This document shows positions 55,520-64,000 of a DNA stretch of 64,000 nucleotides, in pieces. The notes beneath the pieces were generated by a model. It ran no database searches and was not told where the DNA came from. It was given only the letters and a program-made list of their open reading frames with translations. Source of the DNA: Sphingomonas folli (lineage in GTDB: Bacteria > Pseudomonadota > Alphaproteobacteria > Sphingomonadales > Sphingomonadaceae); the NCBI RefSeq assembly GCF_019429525.1, contig NZ_JAHXZL010000004.1:186001-250000 (forward strand), given 5' to 3'. The position numbers and the translations under genes were made by a program. How positions within the stretch are numbered: position 1 is the stretch's first letter; every line of letters begins with the position of its first letter.

Positions 55520-56524
55520 TCACGCCTTCGCCACCACGCTCTCGGGCAGGTCCTTGCCGAAAACGCGTTGGTAATATTCCGCGACGAGCGCACGCTCGGC
55601 CTCGTCGCACTTGTTGAGGAACGACAAGCGGAAGGCGAAGCCGACGTCGCCGAAGATCAGCGCGTTCTGCGCCCAGCTGATCACCGTGCGCGGGCTCATC
55701 ACGGTGGAGATATCGCCGTTGACGAAGCCGCGCCGCGTCAGGTCGGCCACGCGCACCATGTTCTCGACCAGCTTCTTGCCCTCGGGCTTGTCATACTCGC
55801 CCGACTTGGCGAGCACGATATTGGCCTCGGTGGCCGCCGGCAGATAGTTCAGCGTGACGACGACGTTCCAGCGGTCCATCTGGCCCTGGTTGATCTGCTG
55901 CGTGCCGTGGTACAGCCCGCTGGTGTCGCCCAGCCCGACCGTGTTGGCGGTGGCGAACAGGCGGAACCAGGGGTTGGGCCGGATCACACGGTTCTGGTCG
56001 AGCAGCGTCAGCTTGCCCTCGGTCTCCAGCACGCGCTGGATCACGAACATCACGTCGGGGCGGCCGGCATCATATTCGTCGAACACCAGCGCGGTCGGCG
56101 TCTGCAGCGCCCAGGGCAGCAGGCCCTCGCGGAACTCGGTGACCTGCTGGCCGTCGCGCAGCACGATCGCGTCGCGCCCGACCAGGTCGATGCGGCTGAT
56201 ATGCGCGTCGAGGTTGATGCGGATACACGGCCATTTCAGCCGCGCCGCCACCTGCTCGATATGGCTCGACTTGCCGGTGCCGTGATAGCCCTGCACCATC
56301 ACGCGGCGGTTGTGCGCGAAGCCGGCCGCGATCGCCAGCGTCGTGTCCGGGTCGAACACATAGGCGGGATCGAGGTCGGGCACGCGCTCGTCCGACTCGC
56401 TGAACGCCGGCACCTGCATGTCGCTGTCGATCCCGAACAGCTCGCGCACGCTGGCCATCTTGTCGGGCGCGTCGAGGATCGTCGTGTCGCGGCTGTCGGG
56501 CTGGGTGTTGGGCAGATCGGTCAT
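55520..56524 (-). CDS. cobS: cobaltochelatase subunit CobS
   Basis: AAA+ ATPase of 334 residues. Walker A is GYHGTGKSS (79-87), Walker B is [10 protein letters not shown] (about 143-152), and [19 protein letters not shown] is the CobS-specific sensor segment. [20 protein letters not shown] at the N-terminus is diagnostic. It drives the CobST ring. It heads the operon cobS-mntA-hepT-cobT-RHH. Confidence 0.97.
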   Translation of the reverse strand: MTDLPNTQPDSRDTTILDAPDKMASVRELFGIDSDMQVPAFSESDERVPDLDPAYVFDPDTTLAIAAGFAHNRRVMVQGYHGTGKSSHIEQVAARLKWPCIRINLDAHISRIDLVGRDAIVLRDGQQVTEFREGLLPWALQTPTALVFDEYDAGRPDVMFVIQRVLETEGKLTLLDQNRVIRPNPWFRLFATANTVGLGDTSGLYHGTQQINQGQMDRWNVVVTLNYLPAATEANIVLAKSGEYDKPEGKKLVENMVRVADLTRRGFVNGDISTVMSPRTVISWAQNALIFGDVGFAFRLSFLNKCDEAERALVAEYYQRVFGKDLPESVVAKA

Positions 56525-56582
56525 TCGCGGGCACGCCGTTCGCTGGAGGATGCCGTTCCAGTGGGAACGGAACGCGTCCGCG

Positions 56583-57278
56583 TCAACCCGCGGCGGCGGC
56601 GCGGGTTGCCTTGGCCGGCAGGTGGAAGAGGTCGATGAAGGCCTCCGCCGCGGCGCGATCGCCGCCGAAGCGCAGGCTGCCCGCCGCCTCCGCCGCGGCG
56701 ACCGGCAGCTTGCCGTAAACGATCGCAGCCATGGTCCGGGGGTCGGTGTCGAACACCGCGTCGCCGAAGGCGGGCGCGCGCGCGATCGCCAGCGCGCCGT
56801 CGGCGAGCCGCGCCACGAACGAGTCGCGGTCGAAGAGAAAACCGATCGTGATCGGCCCCGGCACGCGCGCGGGGTCGGCCATCGTGCGCAGCGACATCAT
56901 CATCGAGGCCGCCGACAGCGGCAGCGCCGGGTCGTGGTCGGGCGAGCGCGCCGCCCAGCGTCCCAGCGACATGATCGCGGGCTCGGCCTCGTAGCCCCAG
57001 TCCGTCAGCGCGTAGCCGCTGACGCCGCCCGGCATCTCGACCTTCTGTACCACTGCCGTGGCGGCGAGCCGCTCCAGCCGCTGCGTCAGCACGTTGGCGC
57101 TGATCCCCGGCAGGCCGCCGCGCAACTCGGTGAAGCGGCGCGGACCGAACATCAGCTCGCGCACGATCAACAGCGCCCAGCGTTCGCCGAGCAGCTCCAT
57201 CGCCAAAGCGGTGCCGCAGGCGTCGTCGTACCAGCGCTCACGCGGCGTCGACCTTTTTGTTACATTTTCTAACTTCAT
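56583..57278 (-). CDS. HxlR-family transcriptional regulator
   Basis: A 231-residue regulator. The winged-helix HxlR domain (about 15-110) shows [46 protein letters not shown] and [16 protein letters not shown]-terminal extension of about 120 residues resembles SCP2-like ligand-binding regions seen in some HxlR proteins ([18 protein letters not shown]). It is divergent from a VOC gene, and two palindromes cover its start, so autoregulation is likely. Confidence 0.88.
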   Translation of the reverse strand: MKLENVTKRSTPRERWYDDACGTALAMELLGERWALLIVRELMFGPRRFTELRGGLPGISANVLTQRLERLAATAVVQKVEMPGGVSGYALTDWGYEAEPAIMSLGRWAARSPDHDPALPLSAASMMMSLRTMADPARVPGPITIGFLFDRDSFVARLADGALAIARAPAFGDAVFDTDPRTMAAIVYGKLPVAAAEAAGSLRFGGDRAAAEAFIDLFHLPAKATRAAAAG

Positions 57279-57294
57279 GGTTGCTTAAGATAAC
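57259..57294. promoter_or_regulatory. two GTTR-N7-TAAC palindromes, candidate HxlR operators
   Basis: GTTACATTTTCTAAC (57259-57273) and GTTGCTTAAGATAAC (57280-57294) start 21 bp apart, two helical turns. They lie in an AT-rich island of a GC-rich sequence, covering the hxlR start codon region and the space towards the divergent VOC gene. Inverted repeats of this size are common HxlR targets. Confidence 0.55.
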
Positions 57295-57338
57295 TACGCG
57301 GTCCATCGTTCCACAAGAGCAGCGAGGGAGATCGCACC

Positions 57339-57770
57339 GTGGAGAGGACGATTTTTGTCAATCTGCCGGTGGCCGACGTGGCCGCCTCTACCCGCTTCTA
57401 CGAGGCGCTCGGCTTCGTGCGAAACGCGGATTTCTCGAACGACCAGGCGTCCGGAATGGTGTGGTCGGACTCGATCTGGGTGATGCTGCTGGGGCACGAT
57501 TTCTACCGCACCTTCACCCCCAAGACGATCGCCGACACGCGAACGAGCAGCGCCGCCCTGCTATGCCTGTCGTGCACCTCGCGCGACGAGGTCGACCAGC
57601 TCGGCGCGGCGGCGCTGGCGGCGGGCGGGCGCGAGCTGCACGGCGCCAATGACCTGGGCTTCATGTACGGCCGTGCCTTCGACGACCTCGACGGTCACGG
57701 CTGGGAGGTGATGCACATGGACCCCGGCGCCAAGCCGGCCGAGCAGCATGACGCCGCCGTGTCGGCCTGA
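57339..57770 (+). CDS. VOC-family protein (glyoxalase/dioxygenase fold)
   Basis: A 143-residue protein, GTG start, with two beta-alpha-beta-beta-beta motifs: RTIFVNLPVADVAASTRFYEALGF at the start and FMYGRAFDDLDGHGWEVMHMDP near the end. The metal-ligand positions are not complete by eye. Probably a small-molecule detoxification or binding protein under control of the divergent HxlR regulator. Confidence 0.85.
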   Translation: MERTIFVNLPVADVAASTRFYEALGFVRNADFSNDQASGMVWSDSIWVMLLGHDFYRTFTPKTIADTRTSSAALLCLSCTSRDEVDQLGAAALAAGGRELHGANDLGFMYGRAFDDLDGHGWEVMHMDPGAKPAEQHDAAVSA

Positions 57771-57876
57771 GCGCGGCGGCGCACGGCGCGCGCTCGATCG
57801 CCCGCTGCCGCTCGGGCTCGCCGCCTTCGTGATGACCGCGGCGCTGCTGTGGCAGGCGGCCGCGCCATCTCTTTAG
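57748..57876 (+). CDS. possible 42-residue membrane peptide
   Basis: ATG at 57748 overlaps the end of the VOC gene by 23 bp in another frame. The product has a basic N-terminus (PERGGARRALDR) and a single hydrophobic helix (LPLGLAAFVMTAALLWQAAA), a layout typical of small membrane proteins. No clear ribosome site was identified and high GC makes chance frames common, so this is weakly supported. Confidence 0.25.
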   Translation: MTPPCRPERGGARRALDRPLPLGLAAFVMTAALLWQAAAPSL

Positions 57877-57993
57877 GCGACGCGCGGCGGCGCCCGAACA
57901 TCGCTCGGCCACGCCGGCTTTCCCAGGGAAGGCGGGAGCCCGGGCTTGGTATCGCCACCGCTTCGTGAGAGAAAGAAACGAGGAGAGGATCAC

Positions 57994-58695
57994 ATGCTAC
58001 CCGTGATCACCGCGTTCGACTGGGTGCCCGATTTCGCGCGCGGCCAGGTGCGCGACCTGCGCGTGCGCTGGGCGCTGGAGGAGGTCGGCCAGCCCTATCG
58101 CGTGCGCTATCTCGCGCAGGGCGAGCAGAAGGCCCCGTCGCACCGTGCGCGCCAGCCGTTCGGGCAAGTGCCGACCTATGAGGAGGGCGAGCTCGTCCTC
58201 TACGAATCGGGTGCGATCGTGCTGCATCTCGCCGACAGCCGTGACGGGCTGCTGCCCGACGACCGGATCGGCCGCGCGCGCGCCACCGAATGGGCCTTCG
58301 CCGCGCTCAACACGGTCGAGCCGCCGATCATGGACCATGCCGTCGCCACGCTCTTCGAGGCCGACCAGCCCTGGTCGAAGCCGCGTCTGCCCGCGGTGGA
58401 GGCGCGCATCGCCGAGCGGCTCGACGAGGCGGCGGCGCGGCTCGGCGAGCGCGAATGGTATGACGGCGGCTTCTCCGCCGGCGACCTGCTGATGGTGGCG
58501 GTGCTGCGGATCCTGCGCGACCATCCTCTGCTCGCCGCGCGGCCGACGCTGGTCGCCTATGTCGCGCGCGGCGAGGCGCGCCCCGCTTTCCGCCGCGCGC
58601 TCGCCGACCAGCTCGCCGGCTTCACCGGCAGCCCGCCGCCGGGGTTCGCCGAGTGGATGGAGAAGCGCTCCGCGCGCGCAGAGCAGCTCGCATGA
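57994..58695 (+). CDS. glutathione S-transferase
   Basis: A 233-residue protein from ATG 57994, which has a strong AGGAGAGGA site. N-terminal thioredoxin-like domain: VRWALEEVGQPYRVRYLAQG, FGQVPTYEEGELVLYESGAIVLHLA (cis-Pro and glutathione-binding ES). C-terminal helical domain: EWYDGGFSAGDLLMVAVLRI (the D of the N-capping box). First gene of a short operon with a DUF1428 fusion and two VOC proteins. Substrate unknown. Confidence 0.9.
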   Translation: MLPVITAFDWVPDFARGQVRDLRVRWALEEVGQPYRVRYLAQGEQKAPSHRARQPFGQVPTYEEGELVLYESGAIVLHLADSRDGLLPDDRIGRARATEWAFAALNTVEPPIMDHAVATLFEADQPWSKPRLPAVEARIAERLDEAAARLGEREWYDGGFSAGDLLMVAVLRILRDHPLLAARPTLVAYVARGEARPAFRRALADQLAGFTGSPPPGFAEWMEKRSARAEQLA

Positions 58696-59408
58696 GCTAC
58701 GTCGACGGCTTCATCACCCCGGTCGCCAGCGCGGCCCGCGAGCGTTTCGCCGAGCATGCGCGCATCGCCGCGGCGATCGTGCGCGAGCACGGCGCCACGC
58801 GCGTCGTCGACACCTGGGGCGAGGACGTGCCCGCCGGCCAGCGCAACGACATCGTCGGCGCGGTGCGGCTCGGCGCCGACGAGACGCCCAGCTTCGGCTG
58901 GATCGAGTTCGCCGACCGCGCCGCGCGCGACTCCTTCGGCCAGGCGATCGTCGCCGACGAGCGGCTCGCCGCGCTCGGCCTGCCGCCGTTCGACTTCTCG
59001 CGCATGATCCTCGGCGGGTTCGAGGTGATCGTCGACACCGGACGCGGTGCCAGACCGGGCTTCGTCGACGGTTACGTGCTCCCGGTGCCGCTGGCGCGCC
59101 GCGCGGACTATGTGGCGCTGGCGGAGGCGGCGTCGCCGGTGTTCCTCGATCACGGCGCGACCCGCCACGTCGAGGCCTGGGGCGACGACCTGCGAGAGGG
59201 GGAGACCGTCGACTTCCGCCGCGCCGCGCTGGCCGAGGAGGACGAGACGGTGGTCTTCTCCTGGGTCGAGTGGCCCGACCGCGCCGCGCGCGACCGCGCG
59301 ACCCCGCTGGTGATGGCGGACGAGCGGATGGCGAACCTGCCGACGCCGCTGCCGTTCGACGGCAAGCGCATGATCTACGGCGGCTTCGCCATGCTCAACG
59401 AGAGGTGA
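58692..59408 (+). CDS. tandem DUF1428 fusion protein
   Basis: A 238-residue protein made of two copies of DUF1428 (single-domain proteins of about 117 residues, YbaA family). First copy about 1-118: YVDGFITPVASAARERF, DTWGEDVP, MILGGFEVIVD. Second copy about 119-238: FVDGYVLPVPLARRADY, EAWGDDLREGETVDF, VVFSWVEWPDRAARD and LPFDGKRMIYGGF. The first copy is less conserved. ATG overlaps the gst stop by 4 bp. Function of the family is unknown. Confidence 0.88.
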   Translation: MSYVDGFITPVASAARERFAEHARIAAAIVREHGATRVVDTWGEDVPAGQRNDIVGAVRLGADETPSFGWIEFADRAARDSFGQAIVADERLAALGLPPFDFSRMILGGFEVIVDTGRGARPGFVDGYVLPVPLARRADYVALAEAASPVFLDHGATRHVEAWGDDLREGETVDFRRAALAEEDETVVFSWVEWPDRAARDRATPLVMADERMANLPTPLPFDGKRMIYGGFAMLNER

Positions 59409-59419
59409 GGAGGAAGAGG

Positions 59420-60196
59420 ATGACCGACCGAGAGGGACTGCCGATCTGGTACGAGCTGCTCGCGCGCGACCCCGACGCGGCCGAGCGCTTCTACACCCAC
59501 GTGCTCGGCTGGTCGGCGGAGCGGCCGCAACTCGCCGCCGCGCCCGACTATCGCGTGCTCGCCGCACCCGACGGCGATGGCGTCGCGGGGCTGATGGCGG
59601 TGCCGCCGGGCGCGCCGATGCCGCCGGGCTGGCTGTTCTACCTGGCCACCGACGACGTCGACGCGACGGTGGCGCGGGTCACCGCGGCGGCCGGATCGGT
59701 GGCGATGCCCGCGACCGACATCCCCGAGGTCGGCCGGATCGCGCTGGTGGCGGACCCGGACGGCACGCTCTTCTACGTCATGCGCGGCGAGGGCGAGGAG
59801 TCGCGCGCCTTCCGCACCGCCGACGGCGCCACCGCGGGCCATGCGGTATGGAACGAGCTGACCGCGCCCGACCAGGACGCCGCGCTCGGCTTCTACGCCC
59901 GGCTGTTCGGCTGGCGGCACGAGGGCGCGATGCCGATGGGGCCGCTGGGCGAGTATAAATTCGTCCACTCGGGCACCACCTGCCTGGGTGCGTCGATGAA
60001 CAGCTTCGCGGGCAAGGGACCGGGCTGGCAATTCTACTTCATGGTCGACGACGTCGACGCCGCGGTGGAGCGGCTGACCGGGGCGGGCGGGCGCGTGGTG
60101 CAGGGGCCCGACGAGATCCCCGGGGGCAGCTTCTCGGTGGTCGCGGCCGATCCGGAGGGCGCGGCCTTCGGCTTCGTCGGCGAGCGGCGGGCGTGA
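59420..60196 (+). CDS. two-domain VOC-family protein
   Basis: A 258-residue protein from ATG 59420 with a GAGGAGGAAG site. Two VOC modules: first (about 1-125) PIWYELLARDPDAAERFYTHVLGW, LFYLATDDVDATVARVTAAAGSV, IALVADPDGTLFYVM; second (about 130-258) AVWNELTAPDQDAALGFYARLFGW, FYFMVDDVDAAVERLTGAGG. It matches bacterial glyoxalase-like proteins of the Cfp30B type. Stop overlaps the next ATG by 1 nt. Confidence 0.9.
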   Translation: MTDREGLPIWYELLARDPDAAERFYTHVLGWSAERPQLAAAPDYRVLAAPDGDGVAGLMAVPPGAPMPPGWLFYLATDDVDATVARVTAAAGSVAMPATDIPEVGRIALVADPDGTLFYVMRGEGEESRAFRTADGATAGHAVWNELTAPDQDAALGFYARLFGWRHEGAMPMGPLGEYKFVHSGTTCLGASMNSFAGKGPGWQFYFMVDDVDAAVERLTGAGGRVVQGPDEIPGGSFSVVAADPEGAAFGFVGERRA

Positions 60197-60666
60197 TGGA
60201 CAAGGTGTCGGTATGGCTGTGGTGCGACGGCACCGCCGAGGAGCAGGCAACCTTCTACACCGGGCTGATCCCCGGCAGCGCGATCACCTCGGTGGCGCGC
60301 GCGCCGGCGGACTATCCCGCGGGCAAGGCGGGCGACGTGCTCACCGTCACGTTCACGCTCGCGGGCCGCTCGTTCGCGATGCTCAACGGCGGTGCCGGCC
60401 CGGCGCACAGCGAGGCGATGTCGCTCCAGGTCGACTGCGTCGACCAGGCCGAGGTCGACCGCTGCTGGGGCGCGATCCTGGCGAACGGCGGGACCGAGGT
60501 GCAATGCGGCTGGATCAAGGACCGCTGGGGCGTCGCGTGGCAGATCGTCCCGCGACGCCTCACCGAGCTGATGCAGGACCCGGTGCATGGGCCCAAGGCG
60601 ATGCGGGCGATGATGTCGATGGTGCGGATCGACGTCGCCGCGCTGGAGCGCGCGATCGCCTCTTGA
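60196..60666 (+). CDS. PhnB-like VOC protein
   Basis: A 156-residue protein from ATG 60196. VSVWLWCDGTAEEQATFYTGLIPGS and LQVDCVDQAEVDRCW, then GWIKDRWGVAWQIVPRRL are typical of the PhnB/3-demethylubiquinone-methyltransferase-like VOC subgroup. The real activity of this subgroup is unknown. Last gene of the gst operon. Confidence 0.9.
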   Translation: MDKVSVWLWCDGTAEEQATFYTGLIPGSAITSVARAPADYPAGKAGDVLTVTFTLAGRSFAMLNGGAGPAHSEAMSLQVDCVDQAEVDRCWGAILANGGTEVQCGWIKDRWGVAWQIVPRRLTELMQDPVHGPKAMRAMMSMVRIDVAALERAIAS

Positions 60667-60797
60667 GCGCGCGGCCATAATCTCTAGGTAGGCGGCATTG
60701 GTCACGTTTGCGGCCAGCCCCGCGATCGTGTACCCGCCCCACGAACGGCGCCGGTGCGCCTCCTGCGCGCCGACGGCCCAACGAAGTAGAGACGCGC

Positions 60798-61580
60798 ATG
60801 GCCGAGTTCACGCTCCCGAAGAACAGCAAGATCAAGGGCGGCCGCAAGCTCCCCTCGCCGCAGCCGGGCGGGACGATGCGCAACTTCAAGGTCTATCGCT
60901 ACGACCCCGATTCGGGTGAGAACCCGCGCTACGACACGTTCGAGGTGAACCTCGACGAGTGTGGCCCGATGGTCCTCGACGCGCTGATCAAGATCAAGTC
61001 GGAGCAGGACAGCTCGCTTACCTTCCGTCGCTCGTGCCGCGAGGGCATCTGCGGCTCGTGCTCGATGAATATCGACGGGCGCAACGGCCTGGCCTGCACC
61101 ACCGCGATCGAGGACGTGAAGGGTGAGATCAAGATCACGCCGCTGCCCGCGATGGAGGTGATCAAGGACCTGGTCCCCGACTTCACGCACTTCTACGCGC
61201 AATACGCCTCGATCACGCCGTGGCTGCAGACCGTGACGCCGCCGCCCGCGGGCAAGGAGCGGCTGCAGTCGCCTGAGGAGCGCGCCAAGCTCGACGGGCT
61301 GTACGAGTGCATCCTGTGCGCCTGCTGCTCGACCTCCTGCCCGAGCTACTGGTGGAACTCGGACAAGTTCCTCGGGCCGGCGATCCTGCTCCAGGCCTAT
61401 CGCTGGCTCGCCGACAGCCGCGACGAGATGACCGGCGAGCGGCTCGACGCGCTGGAGGACCCGTTCCGCCTGTACCGCTGCCACACGATCATGAACTGCG
61501 CCAACGTCTGCCCCAAGGGGCTCTCGCCGGCCAAGGCGATCGCCGAGATCAAGAAGATGGAGGTCGAGCGGATCGTGTGA
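60798..61580 (+). CDS. sdhB: succinate dehydrogenase iron-sulfur subunit
   Basis: Respiratory complex II subunit of 260 residues from ATG 60798. The 2Fe-2S ligands are Cys80, 85, 88 and 100 ([10 protein letters not shown]...LAC); the 4Fe-4S/3Fe-4S ligands are in [16 protein letters not shown] and [16 protein letters not shown]. It shuttles electrons from SdhA to quinone. No sdhA, sdhC or sdhD is seen within the window, so they are encoded elsewhere. Followed by zapE and mdh. Confidence 0.98.
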   Translation: MAEFTLPKNSKIKGGRKLPSPQPGGTMRNFKVYRYDPDSGENPRYDTFEVNLDECGPMVLDALIKIKSEQDSSLTFRRSCREGICGSCSMNIDGRNGLACTTAIEDVKGEIKITPLPAMEVIKDLVPDFTHFYAQYASITPWLQTVTPPPAGKERLQSPEERAKLDGLYECILCACCSTSCPSYWWNSDKFLGPAILLQAYRWLADSRDEMTGERLDALEDPFRLYRCHTIMNCANVCPKGLSPAKAIAEIKKMEVERIV

Positions 61581-61907
61581 GCGGCGAGCGGCGTGGGCGC
61601 GCCGAGTTCGTGAAGTCGGCTCCCCGGGCCTTGGACGCGCCCTCCTCCCCCTTCACGAGCACCCCGGCGAACGCCCGGGTCTAGTTTGGGGACGTTGCTC
61701 GAGGCCACGACGGCGTTCCCACCTGGACCCCGGCGTCTGCCGGGGTGGTCGGATGGTGAGAAAGCCGTCATCGGCGCTTCATCCCCGCCATGGGTTACCG
61801 CTGGCCAAGCTCCCGCCACATAACGTCACCGTCGCGAGGCTTGATCCCCTCGCCTCCTGTCCCCACAGACGTCACCATGCTGCGGTGCAGCGTCGCGAAG
61901 GGTGACG
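61581..61907. repeat. sdhB-zapE gap with two REP-like hairpins
   Basis: Two hairpins with the same left arm: ACCCCGGC-GAAC-GCCCGGGT (61661-61680, one mismatch) and ACCCCGGC-GTCT-GCCGGGGT (61727-61746, perfect 8-bp stem). They differ from the palindromes around gdhB, so at least two REP families are present. The remainder of this 327-bp gap shows no gene; promoter elements were not recognised. Confidence 0.7.
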
Positions 61908-63002
61908 ATGGGTAAAGTAAGTGAGGCATACCGGCGCCTGATCGCCGACGACGAGCTCCGCCCCGATCCGGAGCAGGAAACCGCCGCGCTTCGTCTCGAC
62001 GCGCTCGCGCAGGAGCTGGAGAAACCGCGCACGATCGGCCTATTCCGCCGTCGTCGCGTACCGCCCAGGGGCGTCTATCTCTGGGGCGACGTGGGCCGCG
62101 GCAAGTCGATGCTGATGGACCTGTTCTTCGCCCATGTCGCGGTGGCGAGGAAGCGCCGCGTCCACTTCGCCGAGTTCATGCTCGAGGTCCACGCGCGGAT
62201 CGCGGTGGAGCGCCGCAAGGAGGAAGGCGACCCGATCCTCCCCGTCGCCGAGGCGCTCGCCGACGAGGCGCAGCTGCTCGCCTTCGACGAGATGATGGTG
62301 ACCAACTCGCCCGACGCGATGATCCTCTCGCGGCTGTTCACCGCGCTGATCGAGGCGGGGGTGACCATCGTCACCACCTCCAACCGCGCCCCCACTGACC
62401 TCTACAAGAACGGCCTCAACCGCGAGCATTTCCTCGGCTTCATCGCGCTGGTGGAGGAGCGGCTCGACGTGCTCGCGCTCAACGGCCCGGTCGATTATCG
62501 CCGCGACCGGCTCGGCGCGCACAAGACCTGGCTCGTGCCCAACGGCGAGCAGGCCACCGCCGAGCTCTCCGCCGCTTTCTACCGCCTCACCGACTATCCT
62601 CCCGAGGACCGCGACCATGTCCCCAGCGAGGAGCTGGTGGTGCAGGGCCGCACCCTCCGCGTGCCCAAGACGCTCAAGGGCGTGGCGGTGTTCGCGTTCA
62701 AGAAGCTGTGCGGAGAGGCGCGCGGCGCCGCCGATTATCTTGCGATCGCGCGGCGCTATCACACCGTCATCCTCGTCGGCATCCCGGTCCTGGGCCCGGA
62801 CAACCGCAACGAGGCCGCGCGCTTCGTCGCGCTGGTCGACGCACTCTACGAGCACAAGGTGAAGCTGCTCGCCGCCGCGGACGCCGAACCCGACCAGCTC
62901 TACCCGCGCGGCGACGGCGCCTTCGAGTTCCGGCGCACCGCGAGCCGCCTGGAAGAGATGCGCTCCGAGAGCTACTTGAGCGAGGGACACGGGACCGGCT
63001 GA
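61908..63002 (+). CDS. zapE: cell division protein ZapE (AFG1-like ATPase)
   Basis: A 364-residue P-loop ATPase from ATG 61908 (a GTG lies 6 bp earlier). Walker A is GDVGRGKSM (60-68), Walker B is LLAFDEMMV (about 124-132), and TIVTTSNRAPTDLYKNGLNREHFLGFI is the family signature. ZapE interacts with FtsZ rings and the family also links to respiratory complex turnover, fitting its place between sdhB and mdh. Confidence 0.94.
   Translation: MGKVSEAYRRLIADDELRPDPEQETAALRLDALAQELEKPRTIGLFRRRRVPPRGVYLWGDVGRGKSMLMDLFFAHVAVARKRRVHFAEFMLEVHARIAVERRKEEGDPILPVAEALADEAQLLAFDEMMVTNSPDAMILSRLFTALIEAGVTIVTTSNRAPTDLYKNGLNREHFLGFIALVEERLDVLALNGPVDYRRDRLGAHKTWLVPNGEQATAELSAAFYRLTDYPPEDRDHVPSEELVVQGRTLRVPKTLKGVAVFAFKKLCGEARGAADYLAIARRYHTVILVGIPVLGPDNRNEAARFVALVDALYEHKVKLLAAADAEPDQLYPRGDGAFEFRRTASRLEEMRSESYLSEGHGTG

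Positions 63003-64000
<998 letters not shown>

Overview
The window looks like a chromosomal segment of a sphingomonad alphaproteobacterium (Sphingomonas or a close relative). GC is very high, genes are tightly packed with many 4-bp start/stop overlaps, and the gene content fits the group: a sphingan-type exopolysaccharide priming/export block, a large NAD-glutamate dehydrogenase, CobS/CobT, and an sdhB-zapE-mdh block. The assignment rests on protein motifs and gene order read by eye; no database search was possible.

Region 1 (1-14.6 kb) is a Wzx/Wzy-type exopolysaccharide locus. It holds a methyltransferase, five or more glycosyltransferases, an EpsG-like membrane protein, a polyprenyl-phosphate sugar-1-phosphate transferase (the priming enzyme), an O-antigen ligase/polymerase-like protein, an outer-membrane export lipoprotein (OPX), a fused chain-length regulator/tyrosine kinase with a Tyr-rich tail, a TPR protein and a small secreted protein. 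No Wzx flippase is visible; it may lie left of the window. Region 2 (14.7-18.1 kb) is a complete rmlCBDA operon for dTDP-L-rhamnose.

Region 3 (18.1-43.8 kb) is an ABC-transporter-dependent (group 2 type) capsule locus. It contains export genes (OPX/KpsD-type, KpsT, KpsE, KpsM), Kdo supply genes (kdsA, kdsD, kdsB), Kdo-anchor glycosyltransferases (a short KpsC and KpsS), two TPR-glycosyltransferase fusions, a GT61 protein, three GT4 proteins, and possible tailoring enzymes (2OG-Fe dioxygenase, histidine phosphatase-fold protein, fatty-acid-hydroxylase-like protein, SDR, LtaS-like sulfatase-fold protein). So two complementary surface-polysaccharide systems sit back to back with a rhamnose operon between them. 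A tRNA-Thr(CGT) follows at 44.05 kb.

Region 4 (44.3-64 kb) is mostly housekeeping. It holds a PAS protein, NAD-GDH flanked by REP-like palindromes, a SulP transporter with a structured leader, a GNAT enzyme, and the operon cobS-mntA-hepT-cobT-RHH, in which a HEPN/nucleotidyltransferase pair is embedded. Next come an HxlR regulator with operator-like palindromes, a GST/DUF1428/VOC cluster, sdhB, zapE and the start of mdh, which runs off the right edge. The most unusual points are the KpsC with a reduced first Kdo-transferase module, the histidine-phosphatase-fold protein coupled to kdsB with no KdsC in view, and the HepT-MntA pair inside the cobaltochelatase operon.
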